A stretch of 64,000 bases of DNA from Corynespora cassiicola (Eukaryota > Ascomycota > Dothideomycetes > Pleosporales > Corynesporascaceae): contig JAEUWY010000002.1 in assembly GCA_022059125.1 (NCBI GenBank), positions 5,332,001 to 5,396,000 of the forward strand. Reading direction: 5' to 3'. The position numbers and the translations under genes were made by a program. The notes below the pieces were generated by a model, which was not told the origin of the DNA, ran no database searches, and saw only the letters and a program-made list of their open reading frames with translations. Below are positions 1 to 11,796 of this stretch, one piece after another; position 1 is the stretch's first letter, and each line of letters starts with the position of its first letter.

Positions 1-895
1 AAAAAGTATTAAAACTTATTATTAAAAAACAAATAAAACCTGGTTAGTTTATATACCTTTTTTTTATTTTTTTATTAAATTTATTATTTAATTAAATTTA
101 TTTAATTAAATATTAAATTATAAAATTAATATAAATACTAATTAGTTTATAGACTGGAAATTTTAATAAGATAATTCAAAAATTCATACAGCTAAACCAG
201 TTTTAAAATGGTTTAGAAGAAATAAAATTAAATTATTTAAACATCTAGCTTATAGCCCAGACTTAGCACCTATAGAAAATATCTAGGCTATATTAAAAAA
301 TAATTTAAAAAAATTAAATCCTAATTTATTAGGTAAAAAAAATAATAAAAAAGATAATACTTTATTTATAAACGCTATAAATAAAGAATAGAATTTAATT
401 CCACAAAAAATAATAGATAATTGTATATTATCTTTACCTAGACGTTAGAAGGCAGTTAATAAAGCTAACGGGTATTATACAAAATATTAATAATTTAATT
501 AATTATTAATATATTTATATAATTTAATTTTTGAAAAAAAAAAATTCTACTATTAAATCTTTTTTTAAAAAAATAAAAAAAATATTTTTAAAAAAAGATC
601 ACAAGTATATACTGTATACAACTTTAAAATAATAAAATAAAAAATAAAAATTTTACGCTAGAAAAAAAATAAATCAGCTTTTAAGTTTGCATTTTTTTTT
701 ACTACACTTTTACTTTAAATTTCTAAGTAATAAATATTATATAAGCTATGTATTTTTTTTATTACAAAATTAAAACCTCTAAATCTCTTTAAAATCAATT
801 TTCTTTTATTTTAATAGCTGGTCTAGTTACAGAGTTATACTAGTTTAAAAAGTATAACTTTTTTTTTGGTTTTTTTTTAATGTCACCCCTCTGTA
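1..895 (+). mobile_element. RIP-degraded Tc1/mariner element, 3' part
   Basis: This is the right-hand part of a Tc1/mariner-like DNA transposon cut by the window edge. Around 247-310 the plus strand still reads the DDE-family signature AYSPDLAPIENI, a stop, then AILKNNLKK. The stop (TAG) stands where the family has Trp (TGG), a change expected from RIP. The end at about 780-895 is a long inverted repeat finishing in CCCTCTG followed by TA. It is the reverse complement of the left end of the copy at 26364-28344. No intact reading frame remains. Confidence 0.85.
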
Positions 896-1079
896 GATAA
901 TATTTAATTTTGAACTCCAGCTTAATAGGTTAACTCTGCCTTCGTTTTTAGAGTATTTATAGCACTTATTAGTTATATTATACAGAAAATATTTATCCAG
1001 CTAGAAAAAGAGACTTCTATAGCTCTTTTAATAGCTTTTTAATAAAAAGAGTAAAAACTATTATATTTTATAAACTAAT

Positions 1080-2940
1080 GTAAAAAATAAGCGAGCGGGT
1101 CAGATAAGCGAGCGGGTCAGATAAGCGAGCGGGTTAGCTTTTCTAACTGCCCCAACGCGCACTACTATCTACTTAACTACTTTAAAAAAACATAATAATA
1201 AATTAATACAGAAAGTAACTATAGTGTTTATAATATTATTTTATACGTATAAAAGTTATATTTTTATTTTTTATATTACGTGCAGCGCGCTTTTAACTAC
1301 TAGCTGCTACTAAAGTAAGCTATTTTCTTACGCTTTTTCTTATTTAATTACTTTTTAATATTTTTTTAAGTAATAATTTTAGCTTTTTTAGTTTTTATTA
1401 AAGTCTTTTTACGCTAAATTTACTTTTTTTTCGCTTTATACGCTATATAGCAGCTTTATTAGTTTTTTTAAAATTTTTAACCCGCGTATAAAGTAATATA
1501 ACTTTATAAATTAGTATTACAGCACTTTTTTTAAACTAAATAAAAGCTTTAATAATTAAAGCTAGTAATAAGTTTTTATATCTTCTAATTCTGTTATAAA
1601 TTAATATTAATTAAGTTTCTAGCTTGTACGCGTTACTTAGTATTTTAGCTTTTTATAAAATAGTTTTAAAAATAGCTAGCGTAGATATATATAATTTTAT
1701 ATTAAGCTTTAACAGTATAGTTTATAAGTTATATAGAACTATTTTTACTTTTTTAAAGCTTACGCGTATATTTTTTTTAGTAAATAATTATTAAAAAGCT
1801 TTTTTAAAAGCTAGCAGAAAAGTAATTTTATTAATATAGTTAATATAATTACGTGCTAAGCTAGAAATTTTATTACTATACGCCCGTTTTAAAAGTAAAA
1901 AATACTTTATATTAAGTAGTTAGAAAAAGTATAACAAATATAGAAATATATAAAAAGTAATAATTTTACTTTTTTTACAGAAGTTTTAAAAAACTAAAAA
2001 ATTATAGCTTTTATAGCTATTAATAATAAATAGTTAGTATATTTTTACTGTACGGCTCTGCGTATAAATATTAAAATACTTTAACTAATATACTTTTAGC
2101 TTATTTATTGTCTAGCCTATCTCGCTAAATAATATATACTAGCTAAATAAAATATTATTACTTTTATACTATATATAGAGGTAGTGCTTACCCGTAAAAA
2201 TAATAAAAAAAAAATTACTTAGCTGTACGCGTTAATTTTTTAAATTACTATAGTTTACTTTTAATTATTTAGCTAAGTACTTTTAAGTTAATTTTGTTTT
2301 TCTAATACTGTAACTACTAATTAAGCTAATATTACGCTTATTATAAAGCCTGTTTTATTAAAGTTATATATATTTTTATTAATAATACTATATTTTTTTT
2401 TATATAATACAGTAACTTAAACTAAAAACTAATAACTTTAAAATTTTTATACAGAATCTGCTAGTAATTCTGCTAATAAATTAATTAAATTTAAAAATTT
2501 AGCTAATGCTTAATAAAGTTATTAAACTATTTAATACTAATATAGCTCGCCTCTCGTACAGTAAGTAACTAATTAGCTATATTTTATATAGTATTTAGTG
2601 TAGATACAAATTCTTGTAAGTCTAGCTTAAAAATATAAGTAATAATTACTTTTTTTAAGCTTAGTTAGCTATTTTAAATTAGACTAGCAATCGCGTCGCG
2701 CAGGTTATTTAATATATTAAATTTAAAAAGTACTAAATAAAATTTTATAGGTATTAGCAGCGCGTCACACGCTTTTAATTAAATTATTTTAAATAGCTAA
2801 AAAAGTAAGAATAATAAAAGCTTCGCTAGAGACTGATTAAGAATTATTTTATAGTGGCATGATAGGTGGAGGTGGTGCGCGTTGGGGCAGTTAGAGGGGC
2901 TGACCCGCTCGCTTGTCTGACCCGCTCGCTTATCCTTTAC
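1080..2940. mobile_element. DNA element with long GC-rich terminal inverted repeats
   Basis: The left end has three tandem 17-bp units (ATAAGCGAGCGGGTCAG; the third with one change) at 1087-1137, followed by a block ending in CTAACTGCCCCAACGCGCAC near 1165. The right end, about 2875-2940, is the reverse complement of the same structure with two tandem units. The inverted repeats are roughly 65-85 bp and GC-rich, while the 1.7 kb between them is very AT-rich and has no open frame. GTAAA/TTTAC flanks the outermost units and is probably part of the repeat; I could not define a target-site duplication. The superfamily is not assigned. Long inverted repeats with subterminal tandem units would fit a hAT-like or MITE-like element, but that is inference. 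Confidence 0.7.
1087..1137. repeat. Three tandem 17-bp units in left terminal repeat
   Basis: Three head-to-tail copies of ATAAGCGAGCGGGTCAG; the third has T for C near its end. Two inverted units lie at about 2905-2938 in the right terminal repeat, one with ACAAG for ATAAG. Confidence 0.9.
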
Positions 2941-3225
2941 GTTATACCTAATCTATCTACGTTTTTATATTACAGTATAAAAAAGCTTTTTGTACAACTC
3001 ACAGCTTTTAAGACTCTTTAATTATGTGGTCTAGATTTAAAGGCTTAGTAATTCTTTGTGGGGGCGAATGTCACTGCTTCCCCGCTTCTGTGTTACCGCC
3101 TACCCCACCTTTTAATCCTATTCTCCTATACATTCTCCCAGTTTCATCATTCATTTCTACAACAAAGCTCCCTACTAGGTGCTTTTTTGTCTGTATTAAG
3201 CAACAGCTATCTACCGCCTCTGGAG

Positions 3226-5657
3226 ATGGATCGTCAAACAGGTATAAGACCGGATTCACGACCGTATGAAGAAAATGGCGAGCTCAAGAAACTCATTATG
3301 CCAAGACCCACTCTTCCATCCGTTATATGCGACGCTTGCAGAATCCTCATATCGAGAGCTGTCATGGGTTCCATAAATCGACAGAAACCAGCAATCCATC
3401 GAATCGAAACTCACATGGACGATTTGAAGGCCAAAGGATGCGTGATGTGTCAGATTTTTTGGCTGATTTTGAAGGGAAATGGTAGCGTTATAATAGATCA
3501 AGTGCTGAAGTACCAGTCCCAAGGTCTCGAACGCGGCTTCCATTATACCGAGGATGGATCAACTGACATCGAAGAAATCATGCATACAAGGCCAAAGGTA
3601 TCGTTTTCCATTTTGGGATATTTGGAATTCCTGGCCCAAAATCAATTCACGTCAAAGTCTGAGCGCAACTGCATGGGTCAGCCGACAACAGGCTTACAAC
3701 TGCAAATTGATATCCTACAAAATGCACACATCAGCTCTCGCATGTCTAACAAAAAGTCCAAAACAACCATCAAGGAAACTTTGCTAATATTTGGAAATTC
3801 AGGTACGTTGTATAGCATCTGTTAATTGTATACTTTGCGGTCACTAATCGTGAAAGATTCAATACGCAACATTGCAAGCGAAGTCACCAATGTCCATCGA
3901 AAATTTGTCAGATCAATACCTTTAGATCCAAGGGTTCTTCTGAAAAGAAGTGGGATCTGCTTAAACTATGGTCAAAGCAGGTTCCTATACGTATCTTGGA
4001 CAGCCATCTGGGACGACTTCCTAGCCGGTTACTGGATCTATCAGTAGAAGAAAAGATATTTATGTTGGAAACAGTGAAAACACCCTACGTGGCTTTGAGT
4101 CATCGTTGGGGAATCGAACAGCACTTTACTACTACGATTCACACTCTACAAGACATGAGAATAGGGATTGCTGTAGATTCCTTACCTAGGACTTTCCAGG
4201 ACGCGGTTTATGTCACGAAACGACTAGGATTAAGATTCCTATGGATAGATGCTTTGTGCATTATTCAAGACAATAGGGATGACTGGCTACAAGAATCGGC
4301 AAAAATGGGGTATATTTATACAAATGCCGAATTTGTGATTTCTGCACACTGTGCAAAAGATGACTCGGATGGATTTGTTGCCCAAGCTCTCTCCAAGCGA
4401 GAAGCAATTGATTTAGACATCATTGCTGGAGTTGACCACCAACTAAAAGTGGATACAATACGTATATGTCGCCAAGCCGACTTCGAAACTGATGTCACTA
4501 ACAGTGGTTTATCCAAAAGAGGTTGGGTTCTGCAAGAGCGCTTCTTGGCAATACATACTTTACACTTTACCCGTAATGGGATATTCTCTGAGAGGCTGGG
4601 AGAGATCTGGTCAGAAGAGGGATTTGTTGTGGATAATGTGACAGATGACGATACACCTATTACGAAAAAGTCTAGCTTCTTGCCTCAGCTTCGAAATTTT
4701 TTCAACGTCTCAACGGACGACAGCAAGACTAGTTTGAGATCGACAGATCCAGCGTACCGCACTCCTCTGGAATGGCTTAGCTTAGTCGAGCTCTACACCA
4801 ATTGTGTCCTGACAAAAGAGGAAGACAAGCTGATTGCTATTTCAGGAATGGCTCAAAGGATATACAACAGAGCTGAAGCACAATGGTGTGCTGGATTGTG
4901 GAGCGATAGGATTTGCGAAGGATTGCTTTGGCTTCCTGAGCAACAGTTGTATTTGCCTGCCAAAAAAAGGGCACCGTCTTGGTCTTGGGCTGCCTGGGAT
5001 GGTGCTATTCAGTATCCCGAAAATGTTCGATCTACGGAATTCGTCAGTACCGCGAACTTTATAGCTCTTTACCGGAAAGACAGCCCAGCACCACAACAAT
5101 GGCTTGATGGTCCAGGAATCCTTGAAATTCGATGTCATCTAATCTCAATGAACGGAGTGAGTCTTCTCAAATCTGGGTTTGTGCTAGGACCGGGACCGAA
5201 TCAACGCAATTTTCTCACAAACAACAATAAAATTCTTCCTCGTATACGACTCAAGAACTATATGAAGGTTTTTCCCCTTCAGTGGCGGCACAATTCTTCG
5301 ATTGGTTGTGGATGAATAGCCTTAGACCGTCAGAACTCCCTGGGCTTCTGGAACAATATAAGTGCCTACCATCATCTTCAGAATCACTACTTCGCTGTTT
5401 TGGGCATTCAACCGACTCGCAGCGGAGGCGTGATTTATCTCGGACTGCTTTTGTCATCTGTTTCTGATTCAGAAGGTTCAATTGTGCGATACATGCGTAT
5501 TGGTTGTGGACAGATATCACATAACTTTGTGATAAACGACCGATCATGGTGGCCCGAAGAGAAGGTCTGGTCCATACGAACGGCCGAGGCAAATACACGA
5601 ACAATTGTGATTCCGTGGGAGCAATTAGGTAAAAAGACAAAGATACAAATCCAGTAG
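3226..5657 (+). CDS. HET-domain (heterokaryon incompatibility) protein
   Basis: HET-domain proteins trigger cell death or incompatibility after fusion of unlike hyphae. The family motifs are clear: YVALSHRWG at 4086-4112, then LPRTFQDAV, LWIDALCIIQD from 4239, AEFVISAHCAKDD, and RGWVLQER at 4518-4541. The start ATG at 3226 (MDRQTGI) is preferred to upstream near-cognate starts. The gene is spliced and my model is incomplete. The N-terminal frame ends at 3825, and the HET frame is open from 3816 with an HCKRSHQC segment typical of the pre-HET region, so at least one intron lies between about 3598 and 3879. A GTATAC...TTCAG intron at 5242-5282 (41 nt) fits the next frame change. The C-terminal segment HYFAVLGIQPTRSGGVIYLG (5370-5657) is in a third frame that no plausible intron reaches. 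The gene may therefore be frameshifted near 5350-5395. It lies directly beside the AT-rich block. Confidence 0.8.
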
Positions 5658-6225
5658 TTTAATAATGACACAGGCTTTGGATGCCAAATTTGTTAACAAT
5701 TCAAAATAATGATTCTGTTTTATCACATTCTCAGGCGTAGAAGCTGCCAGATGTTGAATAGGAGGTGGAAGATCCGAGATGACATAAGAAGCGGGGTTTC
5801 GGATTTAGTTTAATTCTCCACCAACATTCATTTAGATACTTACTAACTTCTCTGATGATTTCAAGGAGCTACGGGTGCTAATAGCTTTGATAAGTAATTA
5901 AAAGATGTATGATATTAAAAGGGCGTAAAGGAATAAAAATCACTAATTTCTAGCACGGTCTCGTAGGATATGCTGCATTCTAGCTTTGTTAATGCCAATT
6001 ATTTAGTTGATACCCCGCACTTCGAATAGTTGTTCTGTCAGCATATTATAAGAGTAATAAACCTAACCATTTGACTCAGGAGTGGAGATAAGCTAAAAGC
6101 CGAGTCTAATGTTAGCCTAAAATATGACTGATGAGCGCAACAAGCATAAATGGAACAGAAGGCAAGAATAAAAAGCAGATTAAAGCCAAAGACTTTGATC
6201 AATCATTACTATCAACCAAATACCT
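5658..6225. other. Intergenic, no gene seen
   Basis: Between the HET gene and the MDR gene. AT-leaning DNA with scattered stops in all frames. It presumably holds the 3' end of the HET transcript and the promoter of the next gene; I recognise no element. Confidence 0.6.
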
Positions 6226-7371
6226 ATGACTATGATGGCGGCGACTCCACTTCCAACACATCAATTGGCCCTTGTTCAAGAAGTTTATGGTCAACCTCTG
6301 ATACCCAAAGAAGTTGCCACACCTGAGGCTATCCCTGGGACCGCTGTAGTCAAGATAATCTCAGTTCCCATCATCTCCTATGCGAAGGAAGTCTATAACG
6401 GCACTCGAAAGTATCCTTATCCGACCCCCATTATTCCTGGGACAGGAGCAATCGGTCGAGTCGCCGCCCTTGGCCCCGACTCCACTTCACTTAAAGTTGG
6501 AGATTTGGTTTACGCAGACCCCGTAATACGAAGTCGGGACGCTCCAAGCGATGCCTTTTTGCATGGATTGGCCGAAACCGGCACCGAAGGCAGCAAGAAA
6601 TTGATCAACGAGGTTTGGCGCGATGGAACATTGGCAGAGTACACCCGCGCACCTCTCGAAGCCGTGTTCCACCTGGACGAGGAACGACTTGTTGGCGAAC
6701 TCAAGTACTCATACACAGAACTTTCCACAATACTAAGATACTTGGTCGGGTATGGTGGACTCAAGGATATTGGACTTCAAGCAGGAGAGACTATTGTGGT
6801 AGCACCTGCCACCGGAGGTTTTGGAGGAGCCGCCGTAGCCGTGGCCCATGCTATGGGTGCTTCAGTCATCGCAATGGGACGAAACGAAGATGCACTCAAA
6901 GACCTAAGAGAGCTATCGTTGGAGAGAATCAAGACGGTCAAGTTGACTGAGGATGTGGAACAGGATGTCGAATCATTGAAGCGAGCAAGCGGCGGCTCGA
7001 TCGATGCCGTGCTCGATATCGCGCCGCCAATGGCAGCAAAGTCCAACTTCCTCAAGTCTTGCCTCCATGCCATCAAGATAGGCGGAAGAATCAGTTTGAT
7101 GGGAGGAATTCTAGAAGACGTCTCAATACCATACAGACTAGTCATGCAAAAGGACTTGGCACTGAAAGGGAAATGGATGTATGGCCGGGACGAAATCGCA
7201 GCCATGATCAAAATGGTTGAGAGTGGGGTGTTGAAGATTGGTAAAGCAGGAGGAGTGAAAGTGATCCGGGAGTATGACTACAAAGATTGGGAGAAGGCTT
7301 TTGACGATGCCAGTGAGCATGGTAGATGGAATTCTGTGGTGGCAATGGGCCCGTCAGCAACGACGTCCTAG
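6226..7371 (+). CDS. MDR-family oxidoreductase (zinc-less alcohol dehydrogenase/quinone reductase-like)
   Basis: A single-exon 381-residue protein of the medium-chain dehydrogenase/reductase superfamily, probably cytosolic and NAD(P)H-dependent. The N-terminal GroES-like part contains IIPGTGAIGRVAALG and LKVGDLVYADP. The Rossmann part carries VVAPATGGFGGAAVAVA, the glycine-rich dinucleotide-binding loop, then GASVIAMGRNEDAL. The GroES region lacks the cysteine set that binds catalytic and structural zinc, so I place it with the zinc-less reductases. The substrate is unknown. The start ATG at 6226 begins MTMMAATPLPTHQLALVQ. Length and domain order are normal and no break is seen. Confidence 0.85.
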   Translation: MTMMAATPLPTHQLALVQEVYGQPLIPKEVATPEAIPGTAVVKIISVPIISYAKEVYNGTRKYPYPTPIIPGTGAIGRVAALGPDSTSLKVGDLVYADPVIRSRDAPSDAFLHGLAETGTEGSKKLINEVWRDGTLAEYTRAPLEAVFHLDEERLVGELKYSYTELSTILRYLVGYGGLKDIGLQAGETIVVAPATGGFGGAAVAVAHAMGASVIAMGRNEDALKDLRELSLERIKTVKLTEDVEQDVESLKRASGGSIDAVLDIAPPMAAKSNFLKSCLHAIKIGGRISLMGGILEDVSIPYRLVMQKDLALKGKWMYGRDEIAAMIKMVESGVLKIGKAGGVKVIREYDYKDWEKAFDDASEHGRWNSVVAMGPSATTS

Positions 7372-9429
7372 ATTTTGGATATCCAGTTACGACTGTAGTT
7401 TCCACCATCGAATACCATCTTTGAAACGCAGACAAAATGATAAATCCTTGTGCGAATGGGCCGACACCGGGGTCTCCGAGGAGACGGACGACATTGTGCG
7501 CTTAGTTGACTTGTCGATAGCACTCGCAACTTCTGTTTCATGAAACGAACACTGATATAGCCAAGAATTCACGATGATGGATCAAAAGCTTCAAGATTTC
7601 ATTCGCCCCGTCAAAAATTTTCAAATGATGCTCATGGGATGATTGAGGGGCTGGAGCCTTGGCATTGGTCATCTAGAACGGCTTAGCGCAGATCGCTTTA
7701 TCGATAATGACACGATGGCCGCAAAACCCACCAGAGCCGCATGGGACGGCCCTCTCACTGCAGTGGTAACGAATGGGGAGGCTCCACAACCATGGAGCTT
7801 GCTGCTCGACTCAGGGGAAGTCTAGATGGTCGGTTTCTAGGCCAAGAAACGCCTTTCCTCTCCGCTAAACTCCACGCGCGGAACAAAACGCCACCCGACG
7901 CCGTCTCGCCGCCAACACTCCACTCATCTCTCTCTTTAGAGAAGTGGAGACGAAATTTTGCCTAACATGTCGACTCTGCAACCCGAAAACGATAACACTG
8001 GCCACAAATGCTGCCCCGCATCCTTTCAGCTGCGCCAGAGGTGGCGATAGGCCCTGTTGAAACGCTTCGCATCCCACCCTCTCTTCATGCAGCCATTTGC
8101 TCTAACAGGGCTACTTCCAGTGTCATGGACCGTGACAGTGCCCAATGCCCATGTTCCTACTAGTGCTGAATGTCTCAGTGACATTTCCGACCGCGGTTCA
8201 TGACAGCGGGGCGTTCCTTATCAAGGTTTGCTTGAATTCTGACACCAACCCTCTTCTAATACCAACGCTGCATGGAGCACGCGACAACATACCCGAATTG
8301 CTGGCCCCCAGAGCCCAACCCCCGCGGCAAGGTTGCTGACCGTGCCCGAGTACGGATCCCGGCGCTACAAACTGCCCAAGCACCCAGGGATCTTCAGCCC
8401 TCTCCACAAAACCCACCCAGTCCTTGCACGCATCTAGTTCTCAGGTGCCAAGGAACCATGATTGGAAGAACATGTCATGTCCATACGGGGAAATCAAACA
8501 TGTCCATCTTCATGTCCCATCTTCAAGCTCCCGTCTTTGCTCCCGCGATCAACATTGATCAGCGTGTAGCACTAGAAGATCACTGTCACGGCTCCGTGTC
8601 TCAACGTCGTCGTTATTCTTGGTCTGAATGTCGTGCGACCCGGCAAGTGCAGCACAGCTCGAGTGCCAAGTTTTAGTGCTTGACTGGACGACTGCCCCGT
8701 GCTGTTGGCGCCGGCGCAGACATTTGGTACTGCATCAGTGCGTACACGGCTGGAGGCGGGAAGTTCGCGATTCGATCTACCTATGACCTCCACGCTAGGT
8801 TCAAAATGCCGCAGAGCTGGCCCTATTGCCCCAGAAAGGTGACCGCCAATGGTATCCCAAAAGCCAAGACGTATGATCCAGAGCAAAGGTTCAGCAAGAG
8901 TGTGCCTGCCAAGATATTCCTTGGCACGGTCGTGTCTCGGGATCAGATCCCGGAAAGGCGACTCGTGTCAGATTTGGCGACTTCAAGTCAGCAGCAGGGT
9001 TGCTGCCTGGTATACGAGCTGCAAGCACTGGCAAAACCCGGCGCCATGATTACCAACGAGCAGCATTTGTTGTCCCGACCCAATGCATGACAAGCCGAAG
9101 CAGCTGATGCATAGGAGGATGGGCAATCCACGTCAAGTTCCCACAGGCTGATCAAAGCACTCGCATAGGAAACGGGCCTGACAGCTTTTGTTCGTGGAAA
9201 TCGTCAGTGATGAGAAATTCAACCAGCGCAATCATCACATAGTACAACCTATATGCTTTTAAAGCAAGAAAAAGACTTCAATTATGCGAGAATCAAGTCT
9301 ATTTACCCCAATCCCATCACCAATCCAGAACCTCGAGTCATGTAGCCTCCCAGCCTCCATGAAAAATTAGAAATGAAATGAAAAGCATCATGAAAATTCG
9401 TCCGGTGTCAAAGAGAGAAAAGAAAAGTT
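7372..9429. other. 2-kb intergenic region
   Basis: Holds the 3' end of the MDR gene and of the convergent secreted-protein gene. Two plus-strand ORFs of about 135 codons (8272-8676 and 8680-9090) were read. Neither has a recognisable domain, signal peptide or plausible splice partners, so I do not call them. No RNA gene or repeat was recognised. Confidence 0.5.
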
Positions 9430-10710
9430 TTAGACAAGAATGACACGCTTGCCCGCCGCCTTCTTGACCTCCGGCTCCGCCTTGCGGCGCTCGAGAACAC
9501 CTCCGCGCTTGACATACCCAGCATGGGGCTTTCCGTAGCTCTCAGCAGGATCTTCGTAGTCGGACGATGGGTCAGGGCCGTAGGGCTTGGTGGCAGTAGC
9601 CTCGCCAGAGGTAGGGTACGAAGGCTCCTCGTACGTGTCCTTCGTGGCAGTAGGATAGGATCCCGTTGGGGTAGTCGAAGGGGTCGGGTAAGTGGAAGTC
9701 TGCTCGTACGTGCAGGTGTAGGGCTGGTTGGGCTTGGTGATGGTGACGGTCTCCTTGGAGTGGTGGTACACGCCAGGAGTGTAGACCTTGGTTGTGGGGT
9801 ATTTGACGGTGGTGTCATGGGCATAGCTGGTCACGGTTGGCTTTGCAATTTCGTATTTGCCGGCGCCCGTGCATGTGATGGTCTTGTAGTGGATCACCAT
9901 CTTGGTGAGCGCACCCTCGGTCTCGTAGGCGGCATAGCCGGCAGTAATGGTCGTGGGCTTAGTCTCGGTGACGGTCGTGTATGCCCCGCCGTAGGTGACA
10001 GGCTTGCCAGCAGGGGCAGTGTAAGTTGCCTCGGCAGGGACGGTCGTGGTGTGGTCCAAAGTGACATCTTTGGCAGGGATAGTGTAGGTCCCTGGGTGTT
10101 CGTATGTGCTCGTCTCGGGTTCAGGAGCACCGTAGGTAAAGGTGTAGGAATAGTCAGACCATTTCCCACCCTTGTACTCCTTGACCTTGACAGCCTGTTT
10201 CTTATCGTCGCCCTTGTAAAGGCCGGAGCCACCGTATCCAGGAAGAACGTGAGGACCGAGGTCCTTGTACGGAACTTCGTGAACCTTCTCATACAGCTCA
10301 TACCAGGTCTTGGTGGTGGTTGAGTTCTTTGGTACATATCCTCCGGTGGGATAGTAGCCGGTAGGAGCGGCATACCCGGCATCGGTGGAAGTGTGAGTGT
10401 AGGTAGCCTTGGTATGATAGACGGTCACTGGCTGGTCCGTCTTGGTGATGGTATACTTGTTGCCATTATAATCACTGATGACAGTGGAAACAAAGGCGTA
10501 CTCGCTCCAGCTACCAGTCGAAACATCATATCCCTCAGCGGGGATATATGTAGGGATTGGTTGGTACTGCTTTGTAACAGTGACTGGCTCGTATCCATGG
10601 CCGGGGTCGATGGTGGTGTAACCGATCTTGGAACTAGAAGAGTCCGATGGAGTACCATATCCATACTCAGCAGCAAGAGCAGCGCTGGCGAAGACAAATG
10701 CGTACTTCAT
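9430..10710 (-). CDS. Secreted Thr/Tyr/Pro-rich repetitive protein
   Basis: A 426-residue protein with an N-terminal signal peptide (MKYAFVFASAALA, cleavage probably before AEYGYG). The mature part is low in complexity: Thr, Tyr, Pro and Gly dominate, with recurring TITK, TVTKQY, VTITKPNQP and TYTxP modules, and only two cysteines about 70 residues apart. The C-terminus is basic and has dibasic sites (YVKRGG, LERRKAE, GKRVILV) that Kex2 could cut. It resembles extracellular wall-associated structural proteins of filamentous ascomycetes, but I do not recognise a named family and there is no clear GPI signal. A single exon. It neighbours the glycan gene group, and whether they are linked is unknown. 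Confidence 0.8.
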   Translation of the reverse strand: MKYAFVFASAALAAEYGYGTPSDSSSSKIGYTTIDPGHGYEPVTVTKQYQPIPTYIPAEGYDVSTGSWSEYAFVSTVISDYNGNKYTITKTDQPVTVYHTKATYTHTSTDAGYAAPTGYYPTGGYVPKNSTTTKTWYELYEKVHEVPYKDLGPHVLPGYGGSGLYKGDDKKQAVKVKEYKGGKWSDYSYTFTYGAPEPETSTYEHPGTYTIPAKDVTLDHTTTVPAEATYTAPAGKPVTYGGAYTTVTETKPTTITAGYAAYETEGALTKMVIHYKTITCTGAGKYEIAKPTVTSYAHDTTVKYPTTKVYTPGVYHHSKETVTITKPNQPYTCTYEQTSTYPTPSTTPTGSYPTATKDTYEEPSYPTSGEATATKPYGPDPSSDYEDPAESYGKPHAGYVKRGGVLERRKAEPEVKKAAGKRVILV

Positions 10711-11796
10711 TGTGTATTATTAGACGGATATTATTATACTAAAGATGTAGAGAGCAGGTAACGAATGACTGCGGTTGGTTGAAAGAACGAATGAAGGACA
10801 ATCACTCAGAGACCTAAAGTGATGGATGGCTTGCCTGTCAAAAGAATGACTGTTGGTGGTGGGAAAATTTCCAATGTTTCCAGCGGACTGCCTAGATATA
10901 TGCCTTTGCTCGCACCGAGATGAAGTGAATCGCCCGCCCCTGAAAACTGTCTCGCTTCCTTCTTCCATGATCAGCAATAGTGCCGTCATTATCACATCCT
11001 CAGGCTCCATTTTTACGGGCTGATAGTCTCCCAGCGGCAATCAGCCGGCTCATTGGCGGGCGGACTAACACTTCACTGCCCCGTCTAATGTCAATTATGG
11101 GCTGATGCACAGACAATTCCGCACGTTACAGGATATCAGAAAGCCAAGCTATCATAATGAGCCATTCATTTCCAAATCTCGTAAGTGGAGTCGGCAAGGA
11201 AGATACCGCTAAGCAAGCGAAGAGGCTCGAAGGCTGGCTGGCAAGGGACTCGCGGTGGCTACGCCCGTCGCATGCGCACTTTCCTGATTCATGTACGCCT
11301 AATATCCACATGGGGAGTTTTAAGATTGCACAGGTCGTGATGCCATGCATTTCGTCTAAAAGTAGTGAATGGTATGTGCCTTCGCTGGCCTCAGGTGGAG
11401 GTGGAAATGAAGCGTAGAGGGCCTCACGTCAGCGGTACTTCACAGCACGTATTTAGCGAAAATTTCTCGTTGTCCTTAGGCCCTTGAAAGGGTTTTGGGG
11501 GCCATGCTCGATTGTCCAATGTGTTACAGATTTGACATGCCAAGAAACAGGCTGATTTGAATTGTTTGGCTGCGCCCATGGCTGGAGGGGCTGAGGTTGG
11601 ACTCTCGTATCCGTCGGATCGCAGCGCCCTCTGCACGTACCTGCGTCGTTTCTGAGAATGCATAAACGCTGAGCCGTTGAGCTGAACGGTGTGCAAACCA
11701 TGCATTGAAAAGTGTCTATCATTTGTCCGCCAAATCCGTGTTCAGTATCTACATGTCGGTGACAGAATAAAGTGACAAAGAAATCTAGTTCATTGG
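10711..11796. other. Intergenic region
   Basis: Upstream region of the minus-strand secreted-protein gene and 3' side of the Stealth gene. Short ORFs on both strands show no domain. Nothing further recognised. Confidence 0.5.

Noticed and set aside
6125..6145. CTGATGAG word resembling a hammerhead ribozyme core
   Set aside because: The required downstream GAA core and flanking stems are missing.
8272..9090. Two consecutive plus-strand ORFs of about 135 codons
   Set aside because: No domain, signal peptide, splice logic or codon pattern; overlapping ORFs exist on the other strand.
9523..10382. Long ORFs opposite or overlapping the Thr-rich gene
   Set aside because: Shadow frames of a low-complexity, GC-rich coding sequence.
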